Position numbers and translations under genes: made by a program. The notes under the pieces were generated by a model. That model searched no databases. It saw only the letters and a list, made by a program, of their open reading frames with translations, and had not been told where the DNA came from. A DNA stretch of 64,000 nucleotides, taken from contig NZ_JAMXHT010000006.1 of the NCBI RefSeq assembly GCF_023955655.1, forward strand, positions 124,001-188,000, written 5' to 3'. Source of the stretch: Ralstonia soli (GTDB lineage: Bacteria > Pseudomonadota > Gammaproteobacteria > Burkholderiales > Burkholderiaceae). Positions 36,619-45,896 of the stretch are shown here, piece after piece (within the stretch, counting starts at the first letter, position 1; the number at the start of each line of letters is the position of its first letter).

Positions 36619-37043
36619 GCGCGCCCCACGTCGTGGTGTTGGATCGGATAGCCGCGATCGCGATAGAAGCGAAAGCGGTCACGCGCGGCGGCGCGATCGG
36701 CATCATCATCGCCGACGATCTCGATGAGCCGCTCGAAGCGCGCAAACAGCGGCGGCGGCTCGGGCGACAGGTTGACCAGGATGTCGTGATGCGGTGCGTC
36801 GTCCAGCGGCTCGGCGGCATCGGCGAGCAGGATCGGCGTCTGCGCGGCCAGCGGGTGCCGCAGGCCGCAGTGCGGCAGAAAATCGAGCGCGCTGAACGTC
36901 CACAGTTGCGTGTCGAACGCTTGCAGCGCCGCCTGATCCCCTACCACGATCACCTTCTGGCCCGCGCCATACGCCTTGCGCACGAGCCGGCAGGCATAGG
37001 CCAGCTTGCCGGGCACGTTGCTGTGGAAATCGACGCGGGTCAT
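36615..37043 (-). CDS. holC: DNA polymerase III chi subunit
   Basis: A 142-residue protein of the HolC family. MTRVDFHSNVPGKLAYACRLVRKAYGAGQKVIVVG is the typical N-terminus, followed by LWTFSALDFLPHC and DILVNLSPEPPPLFARFERLIEIVG. Chi links the clamp loader to single-stranded-DNA-binding protein. ATG 37043 lies 50 bases after the pepA stop, and pepA-holC is the same neighbour pair as in E. coli. The open frame upstream belongs to pepA in another frame. Confidence 0.93.
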   Translation of the reverse strand: MTRVDFHSNVPGKLAYACRLVRKAYGAGQKVIVVGDQAALQAFDTQLWTFSALDFLPHCGLRHPLAAQTPILLADAAEPLDDAPHHDILVNLSPEPPPLFARFERLIEIVGDDDADRAAARDRFRFYRDRGYPIQHHDVGRA

Positions 37044-37093
37044 AGGTTTGAGGGTTTTAGAGACCGTTGCAAAATGAAGTGAAGCGGTCTTTT

Positions 37094-38602
37094 TCAGGCG
37101 CGGTCCATCAGGAAGCGCGTCAGCAGCGGCACCGGACGGCCCGTGGCGCCCTTGGCCGCGCCGCTCTTCCAGGCAGTGCCGGCGATGTCGAGGTGGGCCC
37201 AGTCGTACTTCTCGGTAAAGCGCGCCAGGAAGCAGGCCGCCGTCACGCTGCCGGCCGGGCGGCCGCCGATGTTGCCCATGTCGGCAAAGTTCGACTTGAG
37301 CTGCTCCTGGTATTCCTCGTCCAACGGCATGCGCCAGGCGGTGTCGAGCGATTGCTTGCCGGCCGCGATCAGCGAATCTGCCAACGCATCGCTGCGGGCG
37401 TACATGCCGGTGTTGATATGGCCCAGCGCGATGATGCAGGCGCCCGTGAGCGTGGCCACGTCGATCACCACCGCCGGCTTGAAACGCTCCACATAGGTGA
37501 GTGCATCGCACAGGATCAGGCGACCTTCGGCGTCGGTGTTCAGGATCTCGATGGTCTGACCCGACATGCTGGTGACGACGTCGCCCGGCTTGGTTGCGAT
37601 GCCGCTGGGCATGTTCTCGCAGGTCGGCACCACGGCGATGACGTTCTGCTTGAGGCCCATCTCGGCCACCGCACGCAGCGTGCCCAGCACCGAGGCCGCG
37701 CCGCACATGTCGTACTTCATCTCGTCCATGCCCTCGCCCGGCTTGAGCGAGATGCCGCCCGTATCAAACGTGATACCCTTGCCCACGAGCACGACCGGTG
37801 CCTGCTTGGCCGGGCCGCCTTCGTAGCGCAGCACGATGAACTGCGGCGGCTCTTCGCTGCCCTTGGTCACGGCCAGGAAGGCGCCCATCTTCAGGGCTTC
37901 GATCTGTTTGCGGCCGAGCACTTCGACCTTGAGCTTGAATTCCTTGGCGATCTGGCGCGCGGTGTTGGCCAAGTACGTCGGCGTGCAGATGTTGGACGGC
38001 AGGTTGCCCAGGTCACGCGTCAGGTCCATGCCGTTGGCGATGGCGGTGCCGCGCGCGGCGGCCACGCTGGCGGCCTTGGCGTCGGCAGCGGGCACGACCA
38101 GCGCGACCTTGCGCAGCGTGGTGCCGTTCTTGTCACCCTTGCTCTTGAGCGACGGATGGCGCTCGATGAAGCGGTAGCTGGTTTCGCGGATGAGCGTGAC
38201 GGCGGTCAGCACGGCCCAGGCGGTGTCCTTGTCACGGGCGGTGTGCTCAGTGAGCGTCCACGTCACGTTGGCGGCCTTGGTGCCGGCCAGCGCGCGCAGT
38301 GCGGTGCGCACGGCTTCGGCGTAGGCACGGTCGGTGAAGTCGGCTTCCTTGCCCAGACCGACCAGCAACACGCGGGCAGCGCCCACGCCGGCTACTTCGT
38401 GCAGCAGCAGCGACGTGCCCCGCTTGCCTTCAAAGTCGCCCAGCTTGACCAGGCGGCCGACCAGGCCCTTGGTGGCCACGTCCAGCGCCTTGGCGGCGCC
38501 GGCCAGGGTCTGCGACTCGAACAGACCGATCACGAGGCAATCGCTCTTGGCGGCCAGGGCGCCCGCTTTGGCCCAGTCCAGGGCTTTTGTGCTAAATTCC
38601 AT
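37094..38602 (-). CDS. pepA: Leucyl aminopeptidase (cytosol aminopeptidase)
   Basis: A 502-residue M17 metallopeptidase that removes N-terminal residues, preferably leucine. The catalytic C-terminal domain contains [27 protein letters not shown] with the metal ligands, and the signature NTDAEGRL at 355-362. The N-terminal macro-like domain occupies about 1-170. The start at ATG 38602 ([10 protein letters not shown]) is preferred; an ATG nine codons earlier is possible. E. coli PepA also binds DNA in site-specific recombination; whether this one does is unknown. GATAAT at 38646-38641 (minus) could be its -10 box. Confidence 0.96.
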   Translation of the reverse strand: MEFSTKALDWAKAGALAAKSDCLVIGLFESQTLAGAAKALDVATKGLVGRLVKLGDFEGKRGTSLLLHEVAGVGAARVLLVGLGKEADFTDRAYAEAVRTALRALAGTKAANVTWTLTEHTARDKDTAWAVLTAVTLIRETSYRFIERHPSLKSKGDKNGTTLRKVALVVPAADAKAASVAAARGTAIANGMDLTRDLGNLPSNICTPTYLANTARQIAKEFKLKVEVLGRKQIEALKMGAFLAVTKGSEEPPQFIVLRYEGGPAKQAPVVLVGKGITFDTGGISLKPGEGMDEMKYDMCGAASVLGTLRAVAEMGLKQNVIAVVPTCENMPSGIATKPGDVVTSMSGQTIEILNTDAEGRLILCDALTYVERFKPAVVIDVATLTGACIIALGHINTGMYARSDALADSLIAAGKQSLDTAWRMPLDEEYQEQLKSNFADMGNIGGRPAGSVTAACFLARFTEKYDWAHLDIAGTAWKSGAAKGATGRPVPLLTRFLMDRA

Positions 38603-38715
38603 CGCGCTTCTCTCTATGAGGCGAGTCAACGAAAGCCCACATTATCCGCGATTTTGCGCGCGGGCTCCGGTGGAACTCACATCGGCCAAGACCTCGCCCC
38701 CCATCCCGCATCCGC

Positions 38716-39846
38716 ATGATTTTCGAACAAGCCCTGCGACGCGAGCTGTCCTTTACCGCCGGCGCCGTCTTCCTCGTGCTGCTGACGTTCATGCTGACCA
38801 CCCTGGTGATCCGCATTCTCGGCATGGCTGCCAACGGCGAGGCCAACCCGAACGACGTCCTGCTCCTCATCGGCCTGGCCACGCTGGGCTACCTGGCGAT
38901 TCTGCTGTGCGCCACGCTGTTCATCTCGGTGCTGCTGGTGCTCACGCGCTGGTACAAGGATTCCGAGATGGTGGTGTGGTTCACGTCGGGCATCAGCCTG
39001 ACTGACTTCATCCGCCCGGTGTTGCGCTTCTCGCTGCCGTTCATCGTGCTGGTGGCGCTGCTGGCGCTGTTCGGCTGGCCCTGGGCCAACCAGCAGAGCG
39101 CGCTGTTCCGTGACCGCTTCGAGCAGCGCGACGTGCTGTCGATGATCTCCGCCGGCCGCTTCATCGAGCCCGCGCACGGCAACTACGTGCTCTTCATCGA
39201 GGGCGTGGACTCCGGTATGAAACACGCCCGCAACCTGTTCGTCGCCAATGCCGAGCAGGACAAGATCGGCGTGGCCATGGCCAAGACCGGCGAGTTCAAG
39301 ACCATGCCCAACGGCGACCGCTTCATCGTGCTCGACAAGGGCCGCCGCTATGAAGGTACGCCCGGCAAGCTCGACTACCGCATCGTCGAATTCGACAAGT
39401 ACGGCGTGAAGGTCGCCAACAAGCCGCCACAGACCGACGCCAATCTGCCGACCAAGAGCCGCTCCACCAAGGACCTCATCGCCAATCCGACGCCTGAGAA
39501 CCTGGGCGAACTGGTGTGGCGCATCGGCCTGCCGCTGCTGGCGCTCAACTTCGTGCTGATCGCCATTCCGCTGGCGTACGTCAACCCTCGCCTGGGCCGC
39601 TATACGCCGATGATCTTTGCGGTGCTGATCTACCTGACGTATTCCAACCTGCTGAACTTGTCGCAGGCGTGGGTGTCGCAGGGCAAGATGAACGTCTTCA
39701 TGGCCTGGTGGCCGATCCACCTGGCGGCCTTCATCTGCGCGGTGCTGCTATTCCGCTTCCGCCACTACAGCGCGGCCGGCCTCAAGGGCATCTTCGCCCT
39801 GCTCGGCTTTGCACCGAAATCGGCATCCAACAAGGCGGGCGCATGA
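38716..39846 (+). CDS. lptF: LPS export ABC transporter permease LptF
   Basis: A 376-residue inner membrane protein of the YjgP/YjgQ family. It has three transmembrane helices at each end and a periplasmic beta-jellyroll domain between (about 115-285). MIFEQALRRELSFTAGAVFLVLL is the family N-terminus, and the coupling region GISLTDFIRPVLRF follows. With LptG and LptB it pulls lipopolysaccharide out of the inner membrane. It is divergent from pepA, as in E. coli, and overlaps lptG by four bases. Confidence 0.95.
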   Translation: MIFEQALRRELSFTAGAVFLVLLTFMLTTLVIRILGMAANGEANPNDVLLLIGLATLGYLAILLCATLFISVLLVLTRWYKDSEMVVWFTSGISLTDFIRPVLRFSLPFIVLVALLALFGWPWANQQSALFRDRFEQRDVLSMISAGRFIEPAHGNYVLFIEGVDSGMKHARNLFVANAEQDKIGVAMAKTGEFKTMPNGDRFIVLDKGRRYEGTPGKLDYRIVEFDKYGVKVANKPPQTDANLPTKSRSTKDLIANPTPENLGELVWRIGLPLLALNFVLIAIPLAYVNPRLGRYTPMIFAVLIYLTYSNLLNLSQAWVSQGKMNVFMAWWPIHLAAFICAVLLFRFRHYSAAGLKGIFALLGFAPKSASNKAGA

Positions 39847-41039
39847 TGAAGATGCCCGTCTACGAGAAGTACTTCGCGCGCCAGATCTACGGCGTGTTCG
39901 TCTTCATCCTGTTTGCGGTGCTGGCGCTCTTTATCTTCTTCGACATGCTGGGCGAGCTGGGCTCGGTCATGGGGCGCTACACCACGCTCATCGCGTTCTT
40001 CCACGTGATGTTGCAGGCGCCGACGCGCGTGTATGAAGTCATTCCGGTGGCGGCGCTCATTAGCGCCATCTATGTGTTCTCGCAGATGGCGAGCCAGTCG
40101 GAATTCACCATCTTTCGCGTGGCGGGGCTCGATACGAAGCGCGCGCTGCTATCGCTGTTCAAGATTGCGCTGCCGCTGGCGCTGGTGACGTACATCTTCG
40201 GCGAATTCATCGGGCCGAAAGCGGAAGAATACGCACAGAAAGTTCGGCTGGAAGCGTTGGGCGCGACGGTTTCTGCCGGCTTCCGATCGGGCGTGTGGGT
40301 CAAGGACCGCGGCCCGGCCAAGGCGGACGGCACGGGCGGTGAAGTCACCCGCTTCGTCAACGTGGGCAGCCTGCAGCCGGATCAGTCCATCAAGGGCCTG
40401 CGCATCTATGAATTCGATCCGGATTACCGCCTGAGCTCGATTCGCGTGGCGGAACAGGCGCGCTACCAGGGCCATCAGAATTGGCAGCTGAATAACGTGA
40501 CCGAGACGCGCTTCGTTGAATTCGTGCGCAAGCCCGGTACCGTTGCCCCGCAAGACACTGTGCAGGCCGTGCCCGGTGCGCCCGATGCGCTGGCGCCGGA
40601 CTTCCGCGGTGAGCAGATCAAGCTGCCGCAGCAGGAGATGCGCTCCGAACTTACGCCGCAAATTCTGTCAGTGCTGATGGTGACGCCTGACCGCATGGCC
40701 ACGCTGGACCTGTTCCAGTACATTCGCCATCTGCGCGACAACAAGCAGGACACGCAGCGCTACGAGATCGCCCTGTGGAAGAAGGTGGTCTACCCGTTCA
40801 CGGTGCTGGTGATGATGGCGCTGGCCCTGCCCTTTGCCTATCTGCACGCACGTGCCGGCGCCGTGGGCCTGAAGGTGTTCGGGGGCATCATGCTGGGCCT
40901 GTCGTTCCAGCTGGTGAACAACCTGTTCTCGCACGTGGGCCTGCTGAACACGTGGCCGGCCATCTTCACGGCCATCGTGCCGGGCGCGTTGTACTTGGCA
41001 TTGGCGCTGGTGAGCCTGCGCTGGGTGGAGCGCCACTGA
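39843..41039 (+). CDS. lptG: LPS export ABC transporter permease LptG
   Basis: A 398-residue partner of LptF with the same layout: three N-terminal helices (VFVFILFAVLALFIFFDMLG ...), a periplasmic jellyroll domain, and three C-terminal helices (LFSHVGLLNTWPAIFTAIVPGALYLALAL). The family signature near the coupling helix is YEVIPVAALISAIYVFSQMA. ATG 39843 lies inside the end of lptF; a second ATG follows at once. The stop shares its last A with the start of the chelatase gene. Confidence 0.95.
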   Translation: MMKMPVYEKYFARQIYGVFVFILFAVLALFIFFDMLGELGSVMGRYTTLIAFFHVMLQAPTRVYEVIPVAALISAIYVFSQMASQSEFTIFRVAGLDTKRALLSLFKIALPLALVTYIFGEFIGPKAEEYAQKVRLEALGATVSAGFRSGVWVKDRGPAKADGTGGEVTRFVNVGSLQPDQSIKGLRIYEFDPDYRLSSIRVAEQARYQGHQNWQLNNVTETRFVEFVRKPGTVAPQDTVQAVPGAPDALAPDFRGEQIKLPQQEMRSELTPQILSVLMVTPDRMATLDLFQYIRHLRDNKQDTQRYEIALWKKVVYPFTVLVMMALALPFAYLHARAGAVGLKVFGGIMLGLSFQLVNNLFSHVGLLNTWPAIFTAIVPGALYLALALVSLRWVERH

Positions 41040-41410
41040 TGGCCACGCGCGCGCTCGTCCTGTTTGCCCACGGCGCGCGCGATGCCCGCTGGCGCGAGCC
41101 GTTCGACCGCCTGCGCGAGCGCCTTGCCGCGCAGCAACCCGACGTCGATACGCGCCTCGCCTTTCTTGAACTGATGACGCCCAGTCTGCCGGGCACCATC
41201 GCTGACCTGGCCGCGAACGGCACGCAAAGCATCACCATCGTGCCGGTGTTCTTCGGCCAGGGCGGCCACTTGCGGCGCGATCTGCCCGCGCTGGTTGCGC
41301 AGTGTGCCCAGGCCCATCCCGCGCTCTCCATCCGCTGCGCCGATGCCGTTGGCGAAGACGACGCTGTCCTCGACGCCATCGCCGGCTACTGCGTCCGTCA
41401 GCTCGGCTGA
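41039..41410 (+). CDS. Small CbiX-type sirohydrochlorin chelatase
   Basis: A 123-residue single-domain chelatase of the CbiX-S class. Metal-binding histidines are His11 in VLFAHGARD and His77 in GQGGHLRRDLP, with VDTRLAFLELMTPSLP between them. It would insert Fe(2+), or Co(2+), into sirohydrochlorin. As the sulfite reductase operon and a CobA-type methyltransferase are close by, siroheme is the more likely product; anaerobic B12 synthesis is an alternative. It starts on the last base of the lptG stop, so it is translationally coupled to lptFG, an odd functional pairing. Confidence 0.85.
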   Translation: MATRALVLFAHGARDARWREPFDRLRERLAAQQPDVDTRLAFLELMTPSLPGTIADLAANGTQSITIVPVFFGQGGHLRRDLPALVAQCAQAHPALSIRCADAVGEDDAVLDAIAGYCVRQLG

Positions 41411-41423
41411 GCCGAGGTTCTCG

Positions 41424-41825
41424 TTACTGCGGTTCCGCCACGTGCGCAAAACGCGCGTGCACGTTGTTCTCGACGTGAAAGCCGTGCGCGTTGAACTCCT
41501 CCAGCTCCAGCGTCAGGCCCAGATAGCGGCGTGCAAACACATCCGACAGATGCGCGCGCATGGCGGTAAACATCTCCGCGCAGATCGGCCCTGTCACGGC
41601 TTTGGGCCGACCCGCCTTGATACGGAAGGCGACGTGGATAAAGGCGTCGTCTGCAGCGCCGTCGGCCATGCGGTATTGGTCGAGGCGCAGCGCGCGCGTG
41701 CGGATGCCACCGATGGGAAATACGTCCGCATGGACGATCAGCACATCGTTGAGCACGCGCATGAGCTCAGGAATGCGCGCATCGGCTTCGACGTTGGCGG
41801 TGTACTCGATGATGACGTGCGGCAT
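41424..41825 (-). CDS. 5-carboxymethyl-2-hydroxymuconate delta-isomerase family protein
   Basis: A 133-residue tautomerase-superfamily protein: MPHVIIEYTANVE with the catalytic Pro that becomes the N-terminus, GGIRTRALRLDQYRMADG and FIHVAFRIKAGRP. It matches CHMI/HpaF, which isomerises an intermediate of homoprotocatechuate breakdown. No other hpa gene is in the window, so the physiological substrate is uncertain. It ends 13 bases from the convergent chelatase stop. Confidence 0.85.
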   Translation of the reverse strand: MPHVIIEYTANVEADARIPELMRVLNDVLIVHADVFPIGGIRTRALRLDQYRMADGAADDAFIHVAFRIKAGRPKAVTGPICAEMFTAMRAHLSDVFARRYLGLTLELEEFNAHGFHVENNVHARFAHVAEPQ

Positions 41826-41959
41826 GGCACAGATTTCCCCCCCGGGAATGGAATACGTAATACCTCACAGCATCTCATGCCCGGCAGCGTCGGTGCTGCA
41901 ACGGGCAGTTTTGCGTGCTTGAACAGGGGCGGGAGAAGCGCTGACGTTCCGAGCGCGGC

Positions 41960-42766
41960 TCAGGCGGCCAGGATAGGTGGCTCGCTGACGAGGACTTCCG
42001 GTGCGGATGCGGTGGCTCGCGCGGCAAACGCATCGCCGATCATCAGCAGGCTCGGGTGATCCGGGTTGATCCACGCCGCGGCGGCACCATCGGCCATCTG
42101 CTGCAGCGTGAAGCGCGCCGAGCGCTGCTCGGGCGTGGTGGCGGCCTCGACCACCCAGGCGGGCGTCGACGGTGCGCGGCCACGGGCGATCAGGTCAGCC
42201 GCGATGGAGGCAGCCTGATCGCGGCCCATGTAGTAGACGAGCGAGTCAGCCTGCGCAGCAGGCTCGGGCGTCACGCCTTCGGGTTGCGGCGTATCGGGGT
42301 CGGCGGCCTTGGCTTGCGTGACGAAGGCGACACTGCGCGCCACACCACGCTTCGTGAGGGGTTGGCGAATGGCGGATGCGGCGGCCAGCGCCGCGGTGAC
42401 GCCCGGCACGATTTCGTAGTCGATGCCGGCCTGCTCCAGCGCCTGCAGCTCCTCGTCGGCGCGACCAAACAGCATCGGATCGCCGCCCTTGAGGCGTACC
42501 ACGCGCTCATACTTCGTCGCCAAATCGACGAGCTGCCGGTTGATGAAGCGCTGCGCGGTCGACCGCTTGCCGCAGCGCTTGCCGACGGCAATCAGCACGG
42601 CCTGCGGGCAATACTGAAAGACCTCGGGCGAGACCAGCGCGTCGTGCAGCACGACCTCGGCTTCGCCCAACAACCGTGCACCGCGCACCGTGATGAGGTC
42701 TGCGGCACCGGGGCCCGCGCCAATCAGGCTCACGCGGCCAAACGTCTTGTGGGTCTTCGCTTCCAT
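41960..42766 (-). CDS. cobA: Uroporphyrinogen-III C-methyltransferase
   Basis: A 268-residue SAM-dependent methyltransferase that makes precorrin-2, the branch point to siroheme and cobalamin. Motifs: GAGPGAADLITVRGA near 16-30, VGKRCGKRS near 61, and RLKGGDPMLFGR at 91-102, followed by PGVTAALAAA. It is the CobA/SumT domain alone, without the N-terminal oxidase/chelatase half of CysG. Start ATG 42766 has the Shine-Dalgarno AAGGAAGC. It closes the cys operon 56 bases after cysN, which points to siroheme for the CysI reductase. Confidence 0.94.
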   Translation of the reverse strand: MEAKTHKTFGRVSLIGAGPGAADLITVRGARLLGEAEVVLHDALVSPEVFQYCPQAVLIAVGKRCGKRSTAQRFINRQLVDLATKYERVVRLKGGDPMLFGRADEELQALEQAGIDYEIVPGVTAALAAASAIRQPLTKRGVARSVAFVTQAKAADPDTPQPEGVTPEPAAQADSLVYYMGRDQAASIAADLIARGRAPSTPAWVVEAATTPEQRSARFTLQQMADGAAAAWINPDHPSLLMIGDAFAARATASAPEVLVSEPPILAA

Positions 42767-42822
42767 TTGCAGCTTCCTTTGCCTTTTCCCTGCGGGGCGC
42801 AGCTTACTGCGCCCCATCTACT

Positions 42823-44130
42823 TTAGGAAAATGCACGGATCATGCCAGCCGCCACCGTATGGTGCGTCGCTTCGTCCACCAGGATGAACGCGCCAGTGGC
42901 GGGGTTGTCGCCATAGGCGTCGCACACGATCGGCTTCTGCAGGCTGATGTTGACCGTGCCGATGTCGTTCAGCGCGATCTGCTTGCGGCCGGTGCCGTGC
43001 GACAGCGTGTGCACGTCCAGCACGCGCTCGACTTCCGACACGCGCGCGAACACGGTGGCCGTGGTGTGCTTCAGCACGTACTTGCGGGCCGGGTTCAGCT
43101 CGTGTTCGTCGAACCAGCAGAGATCCGCGTGCAGCTTCTTGGCGGCGTTTGCAGCCGTCGTCGGGGCAGCGACGATGGTGTCGCCGCGCGAGATGTCCAC
43201 GTCGTCCGCCAGGCGCACGGTGATGGTCTCGCCAGGGCCGGCAGAGTCAGCAGCACCGTTGGGCGTCAGCACCTCAGCCACGGTGGTCTCGCGGTTGGCG
43301 GGCAGCACGCGCACGGCCTGGCCGACGCGCACGGTGCCGGCCTCCACGCGGCCCATGTAGCCACGGAAGTCGTCCGCCTGCGAGCCATCCTGGCGTGCCA
43401 CGAACTGCACCGGGAAGCGCAGCGCGTCGTCGCCCGCCGGAGCGGTGTCTTCCACCTTCAGGTCTTCGAGCAGCGGCAGCAGCGGCTCGCCCTGGTACCA
43501 CGGCATGGCTTCGGACGCATGCACGATGTTGTCGCCGCGCAGGGCCGACACCGGCACGTAGCGCACATCCTTCAGGCCCAGTTGCGCGGCCAGTGCGTCG
43601 TAAGCGGTGCGGATCTCGTTGAAGCGCGCTTCGCTGTAGTCGACGAGGTCCATCTTGTTGACGGCCACGATCACATGCTGCAGCTCCAGCAGCTTGACGA
43701 TGGCCGAATGGCGCTTGGTCTGGGCCAGCAACTCGGCCTTGCCGTCGACGGTCGTCACGCGCGTCACGTCGATCAGGATGATGGCGGCGTGCGCGGTCGA
43801 GGCGCCCGTCACCATGTTGCGCGTGTATTGCTCGTGGCCCGGCGTGTCGGCAATGATGAACTTGCGGCGCGCGGTCGAGAAATAGCGGTACGCCACGTCG
43901 ATCGTGATGCCCTGCTCGCGCTCGGCTTCGAGGCCGTCGGTCAGCAGCGAGAAGTCGATCTGCTCGCCGGCGGTACGCTTGTTCTTGGCGTTGGCCAGCG
44001 CTTGCAGCTGGTCGGTCAGCACGGCCTTGCTGTCGTACAGCAGACGGCCGATCAGCGTGCTCTTGCCGTCGTCGACAGAACCAGCGGTGATGAAGCGCAG
44101 CAGGCCTTGGTGCGATGCTTGGTTGCTCAT
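42823..44130 (-). CDS. cysN: Sulfate adenylyltransferase large subunit (GTPase)
   Basis: A 435-residue translation-factor-like GTPase that drives sulfate adenylylation by CysD. G1 GSVDDGKST is at 17-25, G3 DTPGHEQY near 94, G4 NKMD near 149. Domain 2 and 3 beta barrels follow. There is no C-terminal APS-kinase (CysC) domain, as expected where an APS-specific CysH is used. ATG 44130 lies one base after the cysD stop. Confidence 0.96.
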   Translation of the reverse strand: MSNQASHQGLLRFITAGSVDDGKSTLIGRLLYDSKAVLTDQLQALANAKNKRTAGEQIDFSLLTDGLEAEREQGITIDVAYRYFSTARRKFIIADTPGHEQYTRNMVTGASTAHAAIILIDVTRVTTVDGKAELLAQTKRHSAIVKLLELQHVIVAVNKMDLVDYSEARFNEIRTAYDALAAQLGLKDVRYVPVSALRGDNIVHASEAMPWYQGEPLLPLLEDLKVEDTAPAGDDALRFPVQFVARQDGSQADDFRGYMGRVEAGTVRVGQAVRVLPANRETTVAEVLTPNGAADSAGPGETITVRLADDVDISRGDTIVAAPTTAANAAKKLHADLCWFDEHELNPARKYVLKHTTATVFARVSEVERVLDVHTLSHGTGRKQIALNDIGTVNISLQKPIVCDAYGDNPATGAFILVDEATHHTVAAGMIRAFS

Positions 44131-44131
44131 A

Positions 44132-45082
44132 TCAGAAATACCCTTCCTTCTTGCGCTTTTCCATCGAGGCTTCGCTCGTCTGGTCGTCCATGCGCGTGGC
44201 ACCGCGTTCGGTGATCTCGGTGATGGCCGTCTCGGCGATGATCTCGGCCGGCGTGGCAGCCGTGCTTGCCACCGGGCACGTGCAGCTGATGTCGCCCACC
44301 GTGCGGAAGCGCACCGACAGGACTTCGCTCACATCGCCGTCGGCCTTGGGCGTGATCGGCGTGACCGGCACCAGCAGGCCGTTCTTGCGCACCACTTCAC
44401 GTTGATGCGCGTAGTAGATCGGCGGCAGGGCGAGGTTCTCGCGAGCGATGTACTGCCACACGTCGAGTTCCGTCCAGTTGGAGATCGGGAACACGCGCAT
44501 CTGTTCGCCTTGCGCCATGCGGGCGTTGTACAGACTCCAGAGTTCCGGGCGCTGGGCCTTCGGATCCCACTGGCCGAATTCGTCGCGGAACGAGAAGATG
44601 CGCTCCTTGGCGCGGGCCTTCTCTTCGTCGCGGCGGGCGCCGCCCATCAGGGCATCGAAGCCATTGGCCTCAATGGTTTCCAGCAGCGTGACGGCCTGTG
44701 CGGCGTTGCGCGAATCGGTTTCCTTGCGCAGACGAACCGTGCCGCGCTTGATGGAATCTTCCACATGGCCCACCACCAGGCGCGCACCCAGCTTGGCGAC
44801 CTGCTCGTCGCGGAACTGGATCACTTCCGGGTAGTTGTGGCCCGTGTCGATGTGCACCAGCGGGAACGGCAGTTCGATCTTGCGATCGCCCAGCCGGAAC
44901 GCCTTGAGTGCCAGGTGCAGCATGACGATCGAATCCTTGCCGCCCGAGAACAGCAGCGCCGGGTTGCGGCACTCGGCCACCACCTCGCGGATGATGTAGA
45001 TCGACTCGGCTTCCAGCCAGTCGAGGTGCTCGTTCTGCACGGCCGTCAGTGCCGTGCCGGGGATTTCGCTCATGACTCCCAT
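44132..45082 (-). CDS. cysD: Sulfate adenylyltransferase small subunit
   Basis: A 316-residue PP-loop ATP pyrophosphatase that forms adenylyl sulfate with CysN. The PP-loop SGGKDS is at 46-51, with HIDTGHNYPEVI and DALMGGARRDEEKARAKER further on and the C-terminal EGYF. ATG 45082 has the Shine-Dalgarno AAGGAA; a second ATG three codons later (MSEIPGT) is an equally possible start. It stands 10 bases after cysH. Confidence 0.95.
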   Translation of the reverse strand: MGVMSEIPGTALTAVQNEHLDWLEAESIYIIREVVAECRNPALLFSGGKDSIVMLHLALKAFRLGDRKIELPFPLVHIDTGHNYPEVIQFRDEQVAKLGARLVVGHVEDSIKRGTVRLRKETDSRNAAQAVTLLETIEANGFDALMGGARRDEEKARAKERIFSFRDEFGQWDPKAQRPELWSLYNARMAQGEQMRVFPISNWTELDVWQYIARENLALPPIYYAHQREVVRKNGLLVPVTPITPKADGDVSEVLSVRFRTVGDISCTCPVASTAATPAEIIAETAITEITERGATRMDDQTSEASMEKRKKEGYF

Positions 45083-45092
45083 GTTCCTTTCC

Positions 45093-45896
45093 TTAGCTCT
45101 TTTGCGACACGTTGGTCGCATGCAGACCGCATTCCTTGCTGTCGCGCGATTCCCACCACCAGCGGCCGGCGCGCACATCTTCACCAGCGCGCACCGCACG
45201 CGTGCAGGGCTCACAGCCAATGCTCGGGTAGCCCTTGTCGTGCAGCGCGTTGGTGGGCACGTTGTGCTGCTCGAGGTAGGCCCAGACTTCAGCCTCGGAC
45301 CAGTCGAACAGCGGGTTGTACTTGGCGATGCCGCGGGCATCGTCGTCTTCGGCAAACGGCAGGTCGGCACGGGTGACGGCCTGCTCGCGGCGCTGGCCGG
45401 TGAGCCATGCGTCGGCGTCTTTGAGTGCGCGATTCAGCGGCACCACCTTGCGGATGTTGCAGCAGGCCTTGCGCAGCTCGATGCTGTCGTAGAAAGCGTT
45501 AAGACCGTTGTCACGCACGTAGGCTTCGACTGCGCGGGCGTCCGGTGCGTATTGCTCGATCGCATAACCGTAGTGCTCGCGGATGCGGTCGAGCATCGCC
45601 AGCGTCTCAGCGTGCAGGCGGCCGGTCTGCAGCGTGAAGATCGGCAAGTGCGCGCGCACGGCCTCGGGGCTGCGCAGGATCGCATCCGTCACGACCATGT
45701 CTTCGGCGGCCAGGCTGGTGGCGAACTTCGCCACGCCGTGCTTGGCGGCAATCTCGGCCAGGCGCTCGAACAACGCGGCTTCCTTGGCGGCCAGGGCCTC
45801 AGCCGTACCGGTATAGACGGGGCGCGTCCACAGCGCCGGGCGCCCGATTGCGGACACCGGCACTTCGGACACGGCAGCCTCTTGGAACTCGCTCAT
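45093..45896 (-). CDS. cysH: Adenylyl-sulfate reductase (APS reductase)
   Basis: A 267-residue thioredoxin-dependent reductase that gives sulfite. The four cysteines of the [4Fe-4S] cluster are Cys145-Cys146 (KACCNIRK) and Cys228/Cys231 (GCEPCTRA), which makes it the APS-type, not the PAPS-type, enzyme. The catalytic Cys is in ECGLH (Cys256). The PP-loop-like FATSLAAEDMV lies near 58-68. This agrees with the absence of cysC here. ATG overlaps the DUF934 stop by four bases. Confidence 0.95.
   Translation of the reverse strand: MSEFQEAAVSEVPVSAIGRPALWTRPVYTGTAEALAAKEAALFERLAEIAAKHGVAKFATSLAAEDMVVTDAILRSPEAVRAHLPIFTLQTGRLHAETLAMLDRIREHYGYAIEQYAPDARAVEAYVRDNGLNAFYDSIELRKACCNIRKVVPLNRALKDADAWLTGQRREQAVTRADLPFAEDDDARGIAKYNPLFDWSEAEVWAYLEQHNVPTNALHDKGYPSIGCEPCTRAVRAGEDVRAGRWWWESRDSKECGLHATNVSQKS

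Noticed and set aside
37061-37090. AGACCG / CGGTCT inverted repeat between pepA and holC as a terminator
   Set aside because: The loop is 18 bases and no T-run follows on the transcribed strand.
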